In this document: positions 14,967 to 24,169 of the stretch, in pieces
Numbering within the stretch: the stretch's first letter is position 1
Layout: every line of letters starts with the position of its first letter
Assembly: GCA_019746975.1 (NCBI GenBank)
Contig: JAIERK010000037.1
Span: 1 to 32,583, forward strand
DNA from: Candidatus Obscuribacterales bacterium
Lineage (GTDB): Bacteria > Cyanobacteriota > Vampirovibrionia > Obscuribacterales > Obscuribacteraceae
Length of the DNA: 32,583 nt
Reading direction: 5' to 3'
Position numbers and translations under genes: made by a program
Notes under the pieces: generated by a model
Told to the model about the DNA's origin: nothing
The model's input: only the letters and a program-made list of their open reading frames with translations
Database searches by the model: none

Positions 14967-15530
14967 TTGGTTCTAGCTGTGGTGACCTCCCTGATGCTCA
15001 TATGGAAACAAGCAGAATTCGCACGGTATGTCTCTGGAGTCACCTACGAGGAGCCTACTCAAGAAAATATGGCAAGCTATCCACATAAGGGGAGTAGAAC
15101 GGTGCCTCTGCTCATGGGCGTCTGCGCGGATCAAAATTTCACCGGAGGAGTAATCGGACTTCCCGGTCACGAGACTATAGTTCTTCCAAAACAATGGATA
15201 GAAACATTATCTGAGCAACAGGCCTCGACGGAGCTGACCAGGCGTCATCAAGTCATTGAGCCGGGGAGCAGAACCAGGGGAGTGATTGTCGCCATAGTTT
15301 TTAACAGCGTTGGAATTCTCCTTTCGGCATTCTGTACGTCCCTGACTACCGGCGTGCCGCTAGATACCGCTGCCGGTCTACTCTCGATATCTCTTTGCTT
15401 CACAATCTGGTCGTTCATTGGCTTGCTGATTCTTCCGAGATATAGTCATGCAGGAGTTGTTGAAGCAGATTATCTCGCTCTTAGAAGGGTCGTGGATGCA
15501 GAGCTGCTCGAAGAAACAATCAGGAAATAG
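14967..15530 (+). CDS. hypothetical membrane protein
   Basis: The 187-residue frame has a first membrane segment (LLVLAVVTSLMLIW) right at its start, a soluble middle of about 80 residues (GVCADQNFTGGVIGLPGHET), and two further segments (GVIVAIVFNSVGILLSAF and LLSISLCFTIWSFIGLLIL). It then has a charged tail VDAELLEETIRK. No domain is recognised. TTG 14967 is a poor start inside the first membrane segment. The natural N-terminus is probably a few residues earlier (LEIGGISG), where no ATG/GTG exists and the frame merges with the peroxiredoxin relic. This suggests a fusion or loss of the start codon. Expression is uncertain. Confidence 0.5.
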   Translation: MVLAVVTSLMLIWKQAEFARYVSGVTYEEPTQENMASYPHKGSRTVPLLMGVCADQNFTGGVIGLPGHETIVLPKQWIETLSEQQASTELTRRHQVIEPGSRTRGVIVAIVFNSVGILLSAFCTSLTTGVPLDTAAGLLSISLCFTIWSFIGLLILPRYSHAGVVEADYLALRRVVDAELLEETIRK

Positions 15531-15539
15531 GACACGTTA

Positions 15540-15719
15540 ATGGAGGTCGAGCCAGAGAGAGCATTGAGCCAGGATTTGGTATTTCACCCGATACCGTCGC
15601 TAGAGCGCAGAGTTGCCAAAATTAGAGACAAGGGCGTCTCAACAGAAGGCGCCTGGAATTGCGCTCGTTACTCTGTATTCCTGTCTATCGTAGGTCTTGG
15701 CTGGATGGAATTTTGTTAA
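15540..15719 (+). CDS. small ORF, possible truncated DUF417/RclC-like membrane protein
   Basis: ATG 15540 lies 10 nt after the previous stop. The 59-residue product begins MEVEPERALSQDLVFHPIPS and ends ARYSVFLSIVGLGWMEFC. The last part resembles the first membrane segment of DUF417/YkgB-type proteins (RYS-x3-VFLW-G-x-KF), which would then be cut off by the stop. The match is short and could be chance. If true, it is one more truncated gene. Confidence 0.35.
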   Translation: MEVEPERALSQDLVFHPIPSLERRVAKIRDKGVSTEGAWNCARYSVFLSIVGLGWMEFC

Positions 15720-16017
15720 GTGAGGCGGTGCACTGCAACGCAGGGCGCCCAGACCTCTGGGGGCTCCTCCCTTCTGACTAGCTCCATTCCATCCAGGACC
15801 GGCATAGTCGAAGGCTACTTGGTTGAGCTCATCTGACCGCCGATAGAGGAAAGGCAGAGCTCAAAGAGTCTTGAGCCTTGATAATTTCGCTACTGCATGC
15901 GCATGTCGAACAAACGTTCATCTAGAGTTCACATGGTTGTCAGATCATAAGTAAGGTTTCACTTAAACCGAATTTTGACCAATATGCTAAAATAGTCATA
16001 AATTCAGAGGTGTTACT
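15720..16017. other. intergenic region upstream of tetR
   Basis: No gene is seen. Overlapping inverted repeats lie at 15948-15969: GGTTT-CACTT-AAACC, and TAAGT ... ACTTA. TTGACC at 15975-15980 with CATAAA at 15997-16002 (16-base spacer) is a possible promoter, though its predicted start would fall very close to the ribosome-binding site GAGGTG (16006-16011). The palindrome is a reasonable candidate operator for the TetR protein. Confidence 0.4.
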
Positions 16018-16647
16018 TTGGGCAGAAAGAAGCTTACCTTGGACAAACGTTCAGCCGTTCTCTCGGCGGCTCGAGAACTTTTCGGTCGTTATGGCTACGG
16101 AAGAACCACCATAGACGACATCGCAGAGCAGGCAGGAATTGGCAAAGGCAGCGTTTATACGGAATTTCGCTCGAAGGAAGACATCCTAATGAACGTAATA
16201 AAGCAATTCTATGAATCCGAAATTGATCGAATGATGAGAGTTGAAAGTCTGGGCGAAAAGCCTTTCTTGCGTTCACTCAAGAAGATGCTTCACTCACACA
16301 TACTGAGCGTCTACGATTGTGCGACGGACAAACAACACAGTGCTGAAGAGCTAGCTTATACGAGCATTCGCGTTCGCAGCGAATTGACTCCGCTTTTTCG
16401 GGAGGCAGTGCTGTCGATTTCTCGTCTTCTGGCAAAAGCAGCTGATGAAGGTGAAATTACTGGCAAACACTGCTTCGAAGAAACTGCCTCGGTGCTTATG
16501 ACTGGATTGAGCGGCTTGTTTCCGCCGTACGAGCCTAGATGGACGACAATTGATGCCGGACAAAACCGTGTCATTAGCCGGGAAGCGCTGGCGAAACGCT
16601 CGGATCAATTATTAGATCTTATGATAGCCGGACTCCGAGGTAGCTGA
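16018..16647 (+). CDS. TetR-family transcriptional regulator
   Basis: The protein has 209 residues. The helix-turn-helix at about 15-60 reads AARELFGRYGYGRTTIDDIA, then EQAGIGKGSVYTEFRSKEDI, a textbook TetR N-terminus. The C-terminal helical domain is unassigned and would sense the ligand. It starts with TTG 16018, served by GAGGTG 7 bases upstream; no ATG is available. It ends 2 bases before the permease gene and so leads a four-gene operon. It most likely represses this exporter until a substrate or stress molecule is bound, as is usual for TetR genes placed this way (inference). Confidence 0.92.
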   Translation: MGRKKLTLDKRSAVLSAARELFGRYGYGRTTIDDIAEQAGIGKGSVYTEFRSKEDILMNVIKQFYESEIDRMMRVESLGEKPFLRSLKKMLHSHILSVYDCATDKQHSAEELAYTSIRVRSELTPLFREAVLSISRLLAKAADEGEITGKHCFEETASVLMTGLSGLFPPYEPRWTTIDAGQNRVISREALAKRSDQLLDLMIAGLRGS

Positions 16648-16649
16648 TC

Positions 16650-17774
16650 GTGTATGTGCTAGCACTAAAAATGCTGTGTCGAGATCGGATTAAGTTTCTC
16701 ACGTTGATAGTGGGAATTGCCTTTGCGACTTTATTGATCACGCAGCAGGGCTCGATCTTCTGCGGATTAATGCTGCGAACTGCTTCCACCATATTCGATA
16801 CCAATGTGCCAATCTGGGTCACCGATCCAGAAGTCCGCTCCATAAATGACAGCGTCGCTATGAAAGAAGATGTTCTTCAGCGAGTGCGTTCGGTCAATGG
16901 TGTCGAGTGGGCGGTTCCATTTAGTATGAACAACGCGATTGCTCAATCCGATAAAGGGGAGACTGGTGTGGTGCAGTTGATTGGACTAGACGATGAGAGT
17001 CTGATTGGAGCACCAGCTGAAATTCCTAAAGCCGTCCTGAAGCGCCTCAACGAGCCAGATGCCGTCATCATCACTCGCTCGCGAAGTGAAAATTTTGGCG
17101 CTCCAATGGAGGGCGACACCTTCGAGATCAACGATCGGCGAGCTAGAGTTGTTGGCGTAGTCGATGCAAGCAAAAATTTCACGCCATTTCCGTCGCTGTA
17201 TTCGACTCACAGTAAGGCTCTTCTTTTCCTGCCGCCAGGCTATAAGTATCTCAATTTTGTGCTCGTCAAACCGAAGTCCGGAATAGATCCTGCCCGTGTT
17301 TGCCGTAATATTCAAGAATCGACTGGTCTACAAGCTTTCCAGCAGTGGGATTTCGTTTGGAAAACCATGATCTACTGGGGCAAGAATACCGGCATCCCGA
17401 TAAACTTCGGGATCACAGTGCTGCTGGGGATAATCGTCGGGGCAGCAATCACCGCACAAACACTATACACCTTTATGATTGAAAACATCAGACAGTTAGG
17501 CACGTTCAAAGCGATCGGTATCAGCAACTGGCAGCTCGCCTCCATGGTCATGTTGCAAGGACTGTCGGTTGGTCTGATCGGTTTCGGAATCGGAGCCGGA
17601 CTCTGCTCCGTCGTCGGTCTGATTAACCCAAGAAACAGCGAGCTGGCTTACTACACGCCACAAGAGCTTGTGATCATGGCGCTCGGAGTAGTATTGACCT
17701 TCTGTGTCCTATCAAGTCTCCTGAGCATCAGAAAAGTGGTAACCGTTGATCCTGCGCTGGTATTTCGAGGCTAA
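16650..17774 (+). CDS. ABC exporter permease, DevC/FtsX type
   Basis: The 374-residue protein has an N-terminal membrane segment (FLTLIVGIAFATLLITQQG), then a periplasmic domain of about 200 residues. Three C-terminal membrane segments follow (ITVLLGIIVGAAITAQTLYT, MLQGLSVGLIGFGIGAGLCS, ELVIMALGVVLTFCVLSSLL). IENIRQLGTFKAIGISNWQL is the coupling region typical of FtsX/DevC permeases. GTG 16650 is the start, 2 bases after the tetR stop. With the ATPase and membrane-fusion genes that follow it forms a type 1 exporter like the cyanobacterial glycolipid exporter DevBCA or the MacAB family. The cargo is unknown. Confidence 0.92.
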   Translation: MYVLALKMLCRDRIKFLTLIVGIAFATLLITQQGSIFCGLMLRTASTIFDTNVPIWVTDPEVRSINDSVAMKEDVLQRVRSVNGVEWAVPFSMNNAIAQSDKGETGVVQLIGLDDESLIGAPAEIPKAVLKRLNEPDAVIITRSRSENFGAPMEGDTFEINDRRARVVGVVDASKNFTPFPSLYSTHSKALLFLPPGYKYLNFVLVKPKSGIDPARVCRNIQESTGLQAFQQWDFVWKTMIYWGKNTGIPINFGITVLLGIIVGAAITAQTLYTFMIENIRQLGTFKAIGISNWQLASMVMLQGLSVGLIGFGIGAGLCSVVGLINPRNSELAYYTPQELVIMALGVVLTFCVLSSLLSIRKVVTVDPALVFRG

Positions 17775-17780
17775 CATTTT

Positions 17781-18500
17781 ATGCGAGTTGCGGTTTCTCT
17801 ATCAGGATTGAAAAAAAGTTTCACCGCTGGCGATACCAAATCATTGGTTTTGAAGGGAATTGACTTGACGATTCCGGCAGAAGAAATAACTTTCGTCACC
17901 GGACCGTCTGGCTGCGGTAAGACAACATTAATAAGCATCATAGCCGGCATTCTCACTCCTGATTCAGGCAGAGTTACTATATTCGACACTCCAATCGTAG
18001 CGAAGTCCAGAGACTCGACAAAGTTTCGCCTTGCTAACATCGGATTCATCTTTCAACAACACAACCTTGTACCGACGCTGACTGCGGCTGAGAACGCCTC
18101 AATTCCCCTTTTGATCAGGCGCATACCTCAACGTCAGGCCAGGCGAAAAGCGATCGCCATGCTAAGCGAGGTCGGACTGGGCGACAGAATTGATCATCTC
18201 CCCTCTCAATTATCAGGTGGGCAACAACAAAGAGTGGCTATAGCAAGAGCACTCGTCGGCGAGCCACGCTTAATCATCTGCGACGAGCCCACGGCTTCTC
18301 TAGATGCAGAGAATGGTTTTCACGTCATGAGTCTTTTGAAGCGGCTTTCCTCAGAGGGCGATCGCACCGTACTAGTGGTCACTCACGACTCGAGAATCTA
18401 TAATTTTGCTGACTCGATCATCGAGATGGAAGATGGACAGGTGGTTCGGATTGACCTTGCTCAGAACAAATCGTACAGCAACGCCATGCGAGGTGATTAG
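17781..18500 (+). CDS. ABC exporter ATPase, DevA/LolD type
   Basis: The 239-residue ATPase has Walker A GPSGCGKTT at 41-49, a Q-loop in FIFQQHNLVP (about 89-98), the signature LSGGQQQ at 144-150, Walker B LIICDE at 164-169 followed by PTASLD, and the switch His202 in VVTHD. This sequence style is that of the LolD/MacB/DevA group. It begins 6 nt after the permease stop and its own stop is 1 base before the membrane fusion gene, so all are cotranscribed. It energises export through the permease. Confidence 0.95.
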   Translation: MRVAVSLSGLKKSFTAGDTKSLVLKGIDLTIPAEEITFVTGPSGCGKTTLISIIAGILTPDSGRVTIFDTPIVAKSRDSTKFRLANIGFIFQQHNLVPTLTAAENASIPLLIRRIPQRQARRKAIAMLSEVGLGDRIDHLPSQLSGGQQQRVAIARALVGEPRLIICDEPTASLDAENGFHVMSLLKRLSSEGDRTVLVVTHDSRIYNFADSIIEMEDGQVVRIDLAQNKSYSNAMRGD

Positions 18501-18501
18501 C

Positions 18502-19611
18502 GTGAAATTCAAATTGACTATTCCTCTGCTCGCGATAACCTTGTCGATTGCCGGCGCCGGATGCGCCGCGTTTTATGTAGCAAAATCCGAACTGCGACAA
18601 CCAGAACAAGTGCCCGCTCGCAAGCCATTCGTGAGCCCTTTCGTCGATCAGATAGCCGGCGTAGGCATAGTCGAGTCCAAAGAAAAAAACATAAGAGTCG
18701 CGCCATTCTTTTCGGGTCGAGTCGAAAATGTTTTGGTAAAAGAATCGATGAGAGTAGTCAAAGGACAGCCACTGTATAAGCTAAATTCTGAACAGCTGGA
18801 ATCTGAGCTAGACTCGCAACTTAAGTTATCAGAAGTAATCAGAACAAAGGTTGACCGCCTCCATAACGAGCCACGTAACGTCGATGTCAGCCCGTTGGAA
18901 GCAATCGTGCAAGCGCGCAAAGCGCGACTTGCCGACGTCGAACAGAATCTCGCCCGTTATGAAGGACTTTACAAAGACGGCGCGGTCAGTGAGAACGATA
19001 CCGTGACGCGCAGATACGAGCGAGATCAAGCCCGAGCAATGCTTGTGCAGGCTGAATCCGAGCTGAAGAAATTAAATGCTGGAGCCTGGCATTTCGACAT
19101 CGAGCAATCAAAGCATGAGCTTTCTCAGGCAATGGCAAGAGCAAAAGAGATTCAGACAAAAATCGAGCAATGCACCATTCGCTCGCCGATGAACGCCGAG
19201 ATATTACAGGTCAATGTTAGACCCGGCGAGTACGTGCGAACAGATTCATCCGAAGCATCTATCATTCTCGGATCTACTGAGACGTTGCAGGTCCGAGTTG
19301 ACATCGATGAAATCAATGCCAGCCGGATACGTCCCAATATGAAAGCGATTGCCTGTATAAAGGGAAATTCGTCCGTTAAATTCCCACTGAAATTCATCCG
19401 AGTAGAACCATATATGGTACCCAAACGAAGCCTCACCGGTAATACCGCAGAGCGCAACGATGTTCGAGTACTTCAGCTACTTTATGAATTTAAAAAAACT
19501 GATGGGCAAGCAGTATATGTAGGTGAGCAGTTAGAGGTGTTTCTTTCCGAAGCCGGAAAGGAATCTCTTGCCGATAAGTTTGCCAAGAAAAACAAAACTG
19601 AACGGCTGTAA
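18502..19611 (+). CDS. membrane fusion protein, HlyD/DevB type
   Basis: I place the start at GTG 18502 (VKFKLTIPLLAITLSIAGAG), 1 base after the ATPase stop; the frame is open further upstream but overlaps that gene. The 369-residue product has an N-terminal membrane anchor and a first half-lipoyl segment (IRVAPFFSGRVENVLVKESM then VVKGQPLYKLNS). A long alpha-helical hairpin follows (about residues 95-210, heptad-like). The second lipoyl half is IEQCTIRSPMNAEILQVNVR then PGEYV, and then a beta-barrel domain. This is the periplasmic adaptor that links the permease to an outer-membrane channel. No TolC-like gene is in the window. The end KKNKTERL is charged. Confidence 0.92.
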   Translation: MKFKLTIPLLAITLSIAGAGCAAFYVAKSELRQPEQVPARKPFVSPFVDQIAGVGIVESKEKNIRVAPFFSGRVENVLVKESMRVVKGQPLYKLNSEQLESELDSQLKLSEVIRTKVDRLHNEPRNVDVSPLEAIVQARKARLADVEQNLARYEGLYKDGAVSENDTVTRRYERDQARAMLVQAESELKKLNAGAWHFDIEQSKHELSQAMARAKEIQTKIEQCTIRSPMNAEILQVNVRPGEYVRTDSSEASIILGSTETLQVRVDIDEINASRIRPNMKAIACIKGNSSVKFPLKFIRVEPYMVPKRSLTGNTAERNDVRVLQLLYEFKKTDGQAVYVGEQLEVFLSEAGKESLADKFAKKNKTERL

Positions 19612-19722
19612 AGGGTTGAGTTGCTAAAAATATTGCCGGTCAGCACAAGACAAAGTCTGGGCACTTGTACCGTACAATACATAACATATAGGAGATTCGC
19701 AGCAGAGTTATAGTTGGTGCCG

Positions 19723-19741
19723 GCAAGAAAGTCGGTTGTGC
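19723..19741 (+). repeat. 19-bp dispersed repeat, copy 2
   Basis: Identical to 14436-14454 and followed by CGATC as there TGATC. On the minus strand it encodes GTTDFLAG, parallel to STTDFLAG at copy 1. Confidence 0.75.
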
Positions 19742-19872
19742 CGATCCAGTCTCTCCGACGGCACTTCAGCAATCGAAGAAACGAAATTCATCAAAGAACA
19801 GGTCCATCACGTTCACAGGCAAGTCACAATCCGAACGTATCGTGACAGTAGCAGACGTGGGAGGAATCCAAC

Positions 19873-20093
19873 ATGAACGACCTAACGAATGAGCCTAAAA
19901 ACTGGCCTGATCTCGCCATCGGACTTTTCGAGCGTCTTACGGGAGGAGGAGCTGAGATCTGTTTGACTTCCGCAATATTGAAGTCGAGGTTCCTAGCTCT
20001 ACAGGAAGAGACGCGGAGCATGCTCTTTGGAGAGTCAACGGAGTACTGAACATACGCGCCCGCGAATTCTCTGGTCCGCACGCGCTGTGCTGA
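19873..20093 (+). pseudogene. small unknown protein, NWPDL family copy 2, frameshifted
   Basis: ATG 19873 has a good ribosome-binding site (GGGAGGA, 7 bases upstream). The first frame reads NWPDLAIGLFERLTGGGAEI then C. At about 19960-19965 the frame must shift to give FDFRNIEVEVPSSTGRDAEH, then ALWRVNGVLNIRAREF, ending at TGA 20091-20093. The span of 221 nt is 3n+2, so one base is missing. Comparison with the intact copy at 14093-14320 (GAEICYDFRQLEVQVPS) shows exactly where. The two copies are well diverged but share the motif skeleton, so the duplication is old and the frameshift is recent or an error. This copy is on the opposite strand. Confidence 0.75.
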
Positions 20094-20419
20094 TGGCCGC
20101 ACTGGTAGGTCTCGTCGCTCAAGGCTGTTAGTGCGCCAACCTTTTTGCAGGCGTATGCCGAAACGAATTCAAGCTAACCAGATCTTCTAAAGTCGTTAAA
20201 CAAACCATTGGGCTGAAGCAAGGGTGTTAACACAGACCTATGCGCCTCAACAGCCTCATGGGTAAAGACTAACGCTTCACCAGCAGGGGGGTAAATTCGA
20301 TGCTCGGATTATCAAAATTCAGAACAGCAACGAAACGCTCTCTACTTGTCTTTAACGGACGACAAACCAAGTTTTTCGATTGCTTCAGCGAGAAACGTTT
20401 TCGATAGCTGCATCTCTAG
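20094..20419. other. intergenic stretch
   Basis: No gene is supported. On the minus strand, directly after the CPBP protease stop, a 23-codon frame (MQLSKTFLAEAIEKLGLSSV, ATG at 20411-20413) follows GAGGTAACTAGAG. It could be a tiny peptide gene or a truncated start and is too short to call. Confidence 0.3.
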
Positions 20420-21331
20420 TTACCTCTTTGTGGACCTGATGTACTTCATTACAATGATGTAAAAGGCAATTTCTAAAAGTACCAATACACCAAGGTCGAA
20501 CCACGGTTCAAGCTTAGACAAGACGAAAACTGACCTCGTCTGCAAAGGCGAGTTAGCATAGTTGACTACAAGCGCTGCAAAAACATTGTTAGCGGTGTGC
20601 GCGCCGATTGCGATCTCGATACTGTTCGTTCGAAGTGTTAGCACTGATAACAAAAATCCGATAGCGAAATACCCAAGTCCAATTGGAACTGGTCCTTGAG
20701 ACATCTCAGGGTTAGATAAGTGCGGTAAAGTAAACAGGACTCCGTTGAGAATTGAAAGGATCAAAATCGATTTGTTGAACTTTCCAAGGAATTGAAGCAA
20801 ATATCCACGGAAGAAAAGCTCCTCGGCAAAACACTGCAGCGGTGTAAAGACGAGAACGACAGGCGCCAAGAAAAAGTACTCAGGCATTTGAAATGAAAGC
20901 TTGAAGTTTTGCGGATAAACGAGATAAGTAATCAGTGAGAGAATCGCGTTCAAACAGAACCAGGTTGCAAAACCAACACCCATTCGTTTCCAGTCGAGCT
21001 TCGTGTAGGGCGTTATCAATGACAGTAAGGGGCGCTTGAGGGCCAGTCTAACGACCGCAAAGGTAAACAGAATCAAATACAAAAAACTGACGTTCAACCC
21101 GACGAAACTGATTATCGGATCAATCCCTTGTGCCATGCCGGTGGTCTTATCAAAGCTCGGCAAACCGCCCATGGTGACAACGCCAGCGATTACAACGATC
21201 ACGACGTACGAGACGATCCCGCAAACAGAAAAGCCTAAGAGCACGAAGATCCCACCGAGCAAATATCGCCACCATGCGCTCTTGCCGGTGCGACCAAGAT
21301 CAAGAAAATTCGTTTCAGCTCCGCTGTTCAC
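20420..21331 (-). CDS. CPBP-family intramembrane metalloprotease
   Basis: The protein has about eight hydrophobic segments and the two CPBP (CAAX protease and bacteriocin-processing) motifs. CFAEELFFRGYLLQFLG has Glu-Glu-x3-Arg, and LFTLPHLSN has F-x3-H. A third conserved region is IGAHTANNVFAAL. It cleaves membrane peptides or prenylated-type substrates in the family's known cases; the target here is unknown. I prefer GTG 21331 (VNSGAETNFLDLGRTGKSAW), served by AAGGTC. The frame is open to a TTG at 21460, but that extension crosses an AT-rich TATTATATACT stretch that looks like a promoter -10. ATG 21373 is another option. It is convergent with the preceding small pseudogene. Confidence 0.85.
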   Translation of the reverse strand: MNSGAETNFLDLGRTGKSAWWRYLLGGIFVLLGFSVCGIVSYVVIVVIAGVVTMGGLPSFDKTTGMAQGIDPIISFVGLNVSFLYLILFTFAVVRLALKRPLLSLITPYTKLDWKRMGVGFATWFCLNAILSLITYLVYPQNFKLSFQMPEYFFLAPVVLVFTPLQCFAEELFFRGYLLQFLGKFNKSILILSILNGVLFTLPHLSNPEMSQGPVPIGLGYFAIGFLLSVLTLRTNSIEIAIGAHTANNVFAALVVNYANSPLQTRSVFVLSKLEPWFDLGVLVLLEIAFYIIVMKYIRSTKR

Positions 21332-21627
21332 GGTGACCTTCAAGCTAATCGCGATCCGAAACGGCGCGCCCATGTGCTTCGGAAGAGGTATAGATCGGTT
21401 TCCTTGAGGCGCAACTCTCAGTATATAATATGCCCGAAGCAATAAATCCAGTGTCCGCAATAAGACCGTTGATTACTGCATCAGAGTTTTGTACCAACCT
21501 GACCGTCGACTGCTCGGATACCAAACTGCTTTTTGCAAAACCCAGGAGAATTTAGGGTTTTTCACGTGTACTCAGTTTTGCAGAAGCATCACAATCACTA
21601 ACTAGCGCGGTCCGGTAATCAAATCAA

Positions 21628-24000
21628 ATGCCATTTCACAACTTCAGAGTAATGGACAATCTCAATTACGTGGTGCTCTCTATTTTGTTTGCGAATCTCA
21701 TGTTGCCAGCATGGGCTCAGGGAATATATGTTCTTGAAAAGGACAACAAATTTTTCGAAGTGGGTCAGAGAAAATCGTTTGTCAATGTCGATGATGACAG
21801 CTGTCGTCAGCTGAGAAGTTTACTTAAGTATGGCTTTATCAACCCCAACGGGGAAGTTGTGGTGCCCTTTCGATATGACGAGGCAAAGTCCTTTAGTGAA
21901 GGACTAGCAGCTGTCAAAGTTGGCTCAAAGTGGGGGTTTCTGGACAAGAAAGGGCGAATCGTAATCGAGCCGAAATTCGATTCTGTCGATTTCTTTAGGG
22001 AGGGACTTGCTGCGGTAAGAGTAAAACAACAATTCGGTTTTATAGATATGCGCGGTAACTTTGTAGTGAAGCCACAGTTCGATTGCGCCTTACATTTTAG
22101 CTGTGGGTGAGCTGCCGTTCTCGTTGGTCACAAGTGTGGTTTCATCGATCGCAAAGGACGAATGGTAGTCGCGCCGATTTACGATTTTGTGGTGCCTTTC
22201 TCTGAGGGCTTGGCGGTAATCAAGATTGGCGAAAAGTTTGGTTATATTGATACTGACGGAAAGATCGTAATTCAGCCAAAATTTGATTTCGCTGAATCAT
22301 TCTCGCACTCGAGGGCATTAGTATCCTCATCCAAAGGTTATCACGCCTTATACCTCGACGCCAGGGGTATCTCACAGGCTTGGTGTCCGCACCACACGGA
22401 CGACTGGGTTGATCCCACTGAGTGTGTAACAGCTCCGCACCGGGAAGATGACACTTACGCTGCATGGAGTTCTTCCGCTCGTGATGACGCAAAATATGGC
22501 TTTATAGACAAGCACGGTAAGTGTGTTATCCCTATGGTCTACGGACATGCGCAGAGGTTCTCCGATGGATTGGCGCTTGTGGAAGACTTTCCAATGCGAA
22601 ACTACGGTTACATAGATACGACTGGTAAATTTCGTATCCGAATGCGGAGTGGTCATGGACAGCCGTTTAGTGAAGGTCTGGCAGTAGTAATGCCCGCCTC
22701 GGCCTTCGAATTAAATCCTTCCTCCGACGTTCACTCTTTCGTGATCGACGGACAAGGAAAAGTCAGGCATTTCTCTCCCGGGCATTTTTTTTGCGTGCGC
22801 TTTTCGTCTGGCCTGACCGCATTTGGATCTGATGACGGTCTGTATGGGTTTTACCGAACTAACCTTAAAATTGGCATAGCCCCGACCTATGACGAAGCGG
22901 AAAATTTCAGCGAAGGGCTAGCTGTTGTAGCGGTCGCAGACCTTCACAAAATTAGCTCGAATGAATCTGCCAGAAAGGCGTATAAACTTGGACTGCGACC
23001 TGGACCGCCTAAGGACCAGCCTAATCCATCAAGCCCTGCCGACGAAATCGCAGCTTTTAATCGAGCGATCGAAGCCGATCCTTCGTGTGGCGCCGCAGTG
23101 TTCGAGAGGGCTAAAAAGTTTGTGGAAGCAGGCAAAAAAGCCGAAGCCATCACTGATTTCGCCAGATCGATCGAGCTTGGATACAAACCTGTGGAATCCA
23201 GTATCAGATCAGCTCGAATTCAGTCTGAAAGGTTTAGAGCGATCGAGAATTTTAACAAGTGCTTGGAGTTATACCCCGAGTTTGTCTCCATCCTTATCTC
23301 AAGAGGACAGTTGCACGCGGCGCTTGGAGACGACGAATCAGCTGTAAGCGATTTGACTAAAGCCATTAGAATTCACGAGCTACGATACGGTTTAACTAGC
23401 GCTGGTGACAAAAAAAGTAAATTCGAATTTTTTGAATCTTTTCCGGATTATGAAAAACAGACAAAGGAAAGTTTGTCAAGATTAGCAAACAGCGCCACTG
23501 TTAGTGGCCTTCAACCATCCTACAACGAACGGAAACTTTGCTGTAAATACAGCCTTTTGGATGCTATCACAATTCGTGCACAGTCATACGTGTGCTTAGG
23601 CCGGCTCGACGATGCCGCAAAAGACTACAACCACGTATGCGCGCTTGCGCCTTCCGAAAGTCGCCGCGAGTTCGTCAACTTCCGAAAAGATTGCCTCTTG
23701 CAGATGAAGCGATATGACCTCGCGGAAAAGGACCTTACCGAGCTGCTAACATCTGAGCCTTACACGCCTCATCTGCTGAGGGAGCGTGCTTATACGTACT
23801 TAAAAATGGGACGATTCGTTGATGTTGTGCGAGATTGCGACGCATTTCTGGAAGAACAACCGAACTGCGGTCGCTCGTTGTATCTAAGAAGTCAGGCTTT
23901 TTTCCATTTGAATAATCTGCGACGTGCCTCTCTAGATTTGGCGCGAGCGAGACAGCTCGGTTACAAGCCGGAATTTACGGAAATCATGCCCCGTCCCTAG
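21628..24000 (+). pseudogene. secreted WG-repeat/TPR protein with one internal stop
   Basis: A single frame of about 790 codons is interrupted only by TGA at 22108-22110. Before it lies a signal peptide (MDNLNYVVLSILFANLMLPA, cleavage near AWA-Q), so the true start may be ATG 21652. At least five WG/KWG beta-repeats follow: FSEGLAAVKVGSKWGFLDKK, FREGLAAVRVKQQFGFIDMR, and so on. The TGA sits in one repeat (FSCG-stop-AAVLVGHKCGFID), where the others have Leu, so TTA or TTG to TGA is a one-base change. After the repeats come TPR units (about residues 470-780) such as AAVFERAKKFVEAGKKAEAI and AYTYLKMGRFVDVVRDCDAF. WG and TPR domains mediate protein contacts. The function is unknown. Confidence 0.8.
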
Positions 24001-24169
24001 ATTTCACCGTAAATGCGGGCTTCTGTGATGATCAAACTCGGCTGGATGATAGAACCAACCTATTCCCTTGCACTTTCCGACGCTCAATATATTTCAGCAC
24101 TAGGCTTGGTATTCAGCATATAATTGAGTTTCATGACGTTGCGGTGAATCATTTGGGCGCGGGAGATAG
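24001..24169 (+). promoter_or_regulatory. intergenic region with possible -10 before the kinase
   Basis: TATAAT at 24119-24124 is a perfect -10 hexamer about 45 bases before the kinase start. No good -35 is spaced correctly, so this is only a candidate promoter. No hairpin terminator for the WG protein is obvious. Confidence 0.35.

Noticed and set aside
22108..22110. Genome-wide recoding of TGA as a sense codon
   Set aside because: Many intact genes in the window end with TGA (for example folE neighbours and the TetR gene), so a general recoding is not supported.
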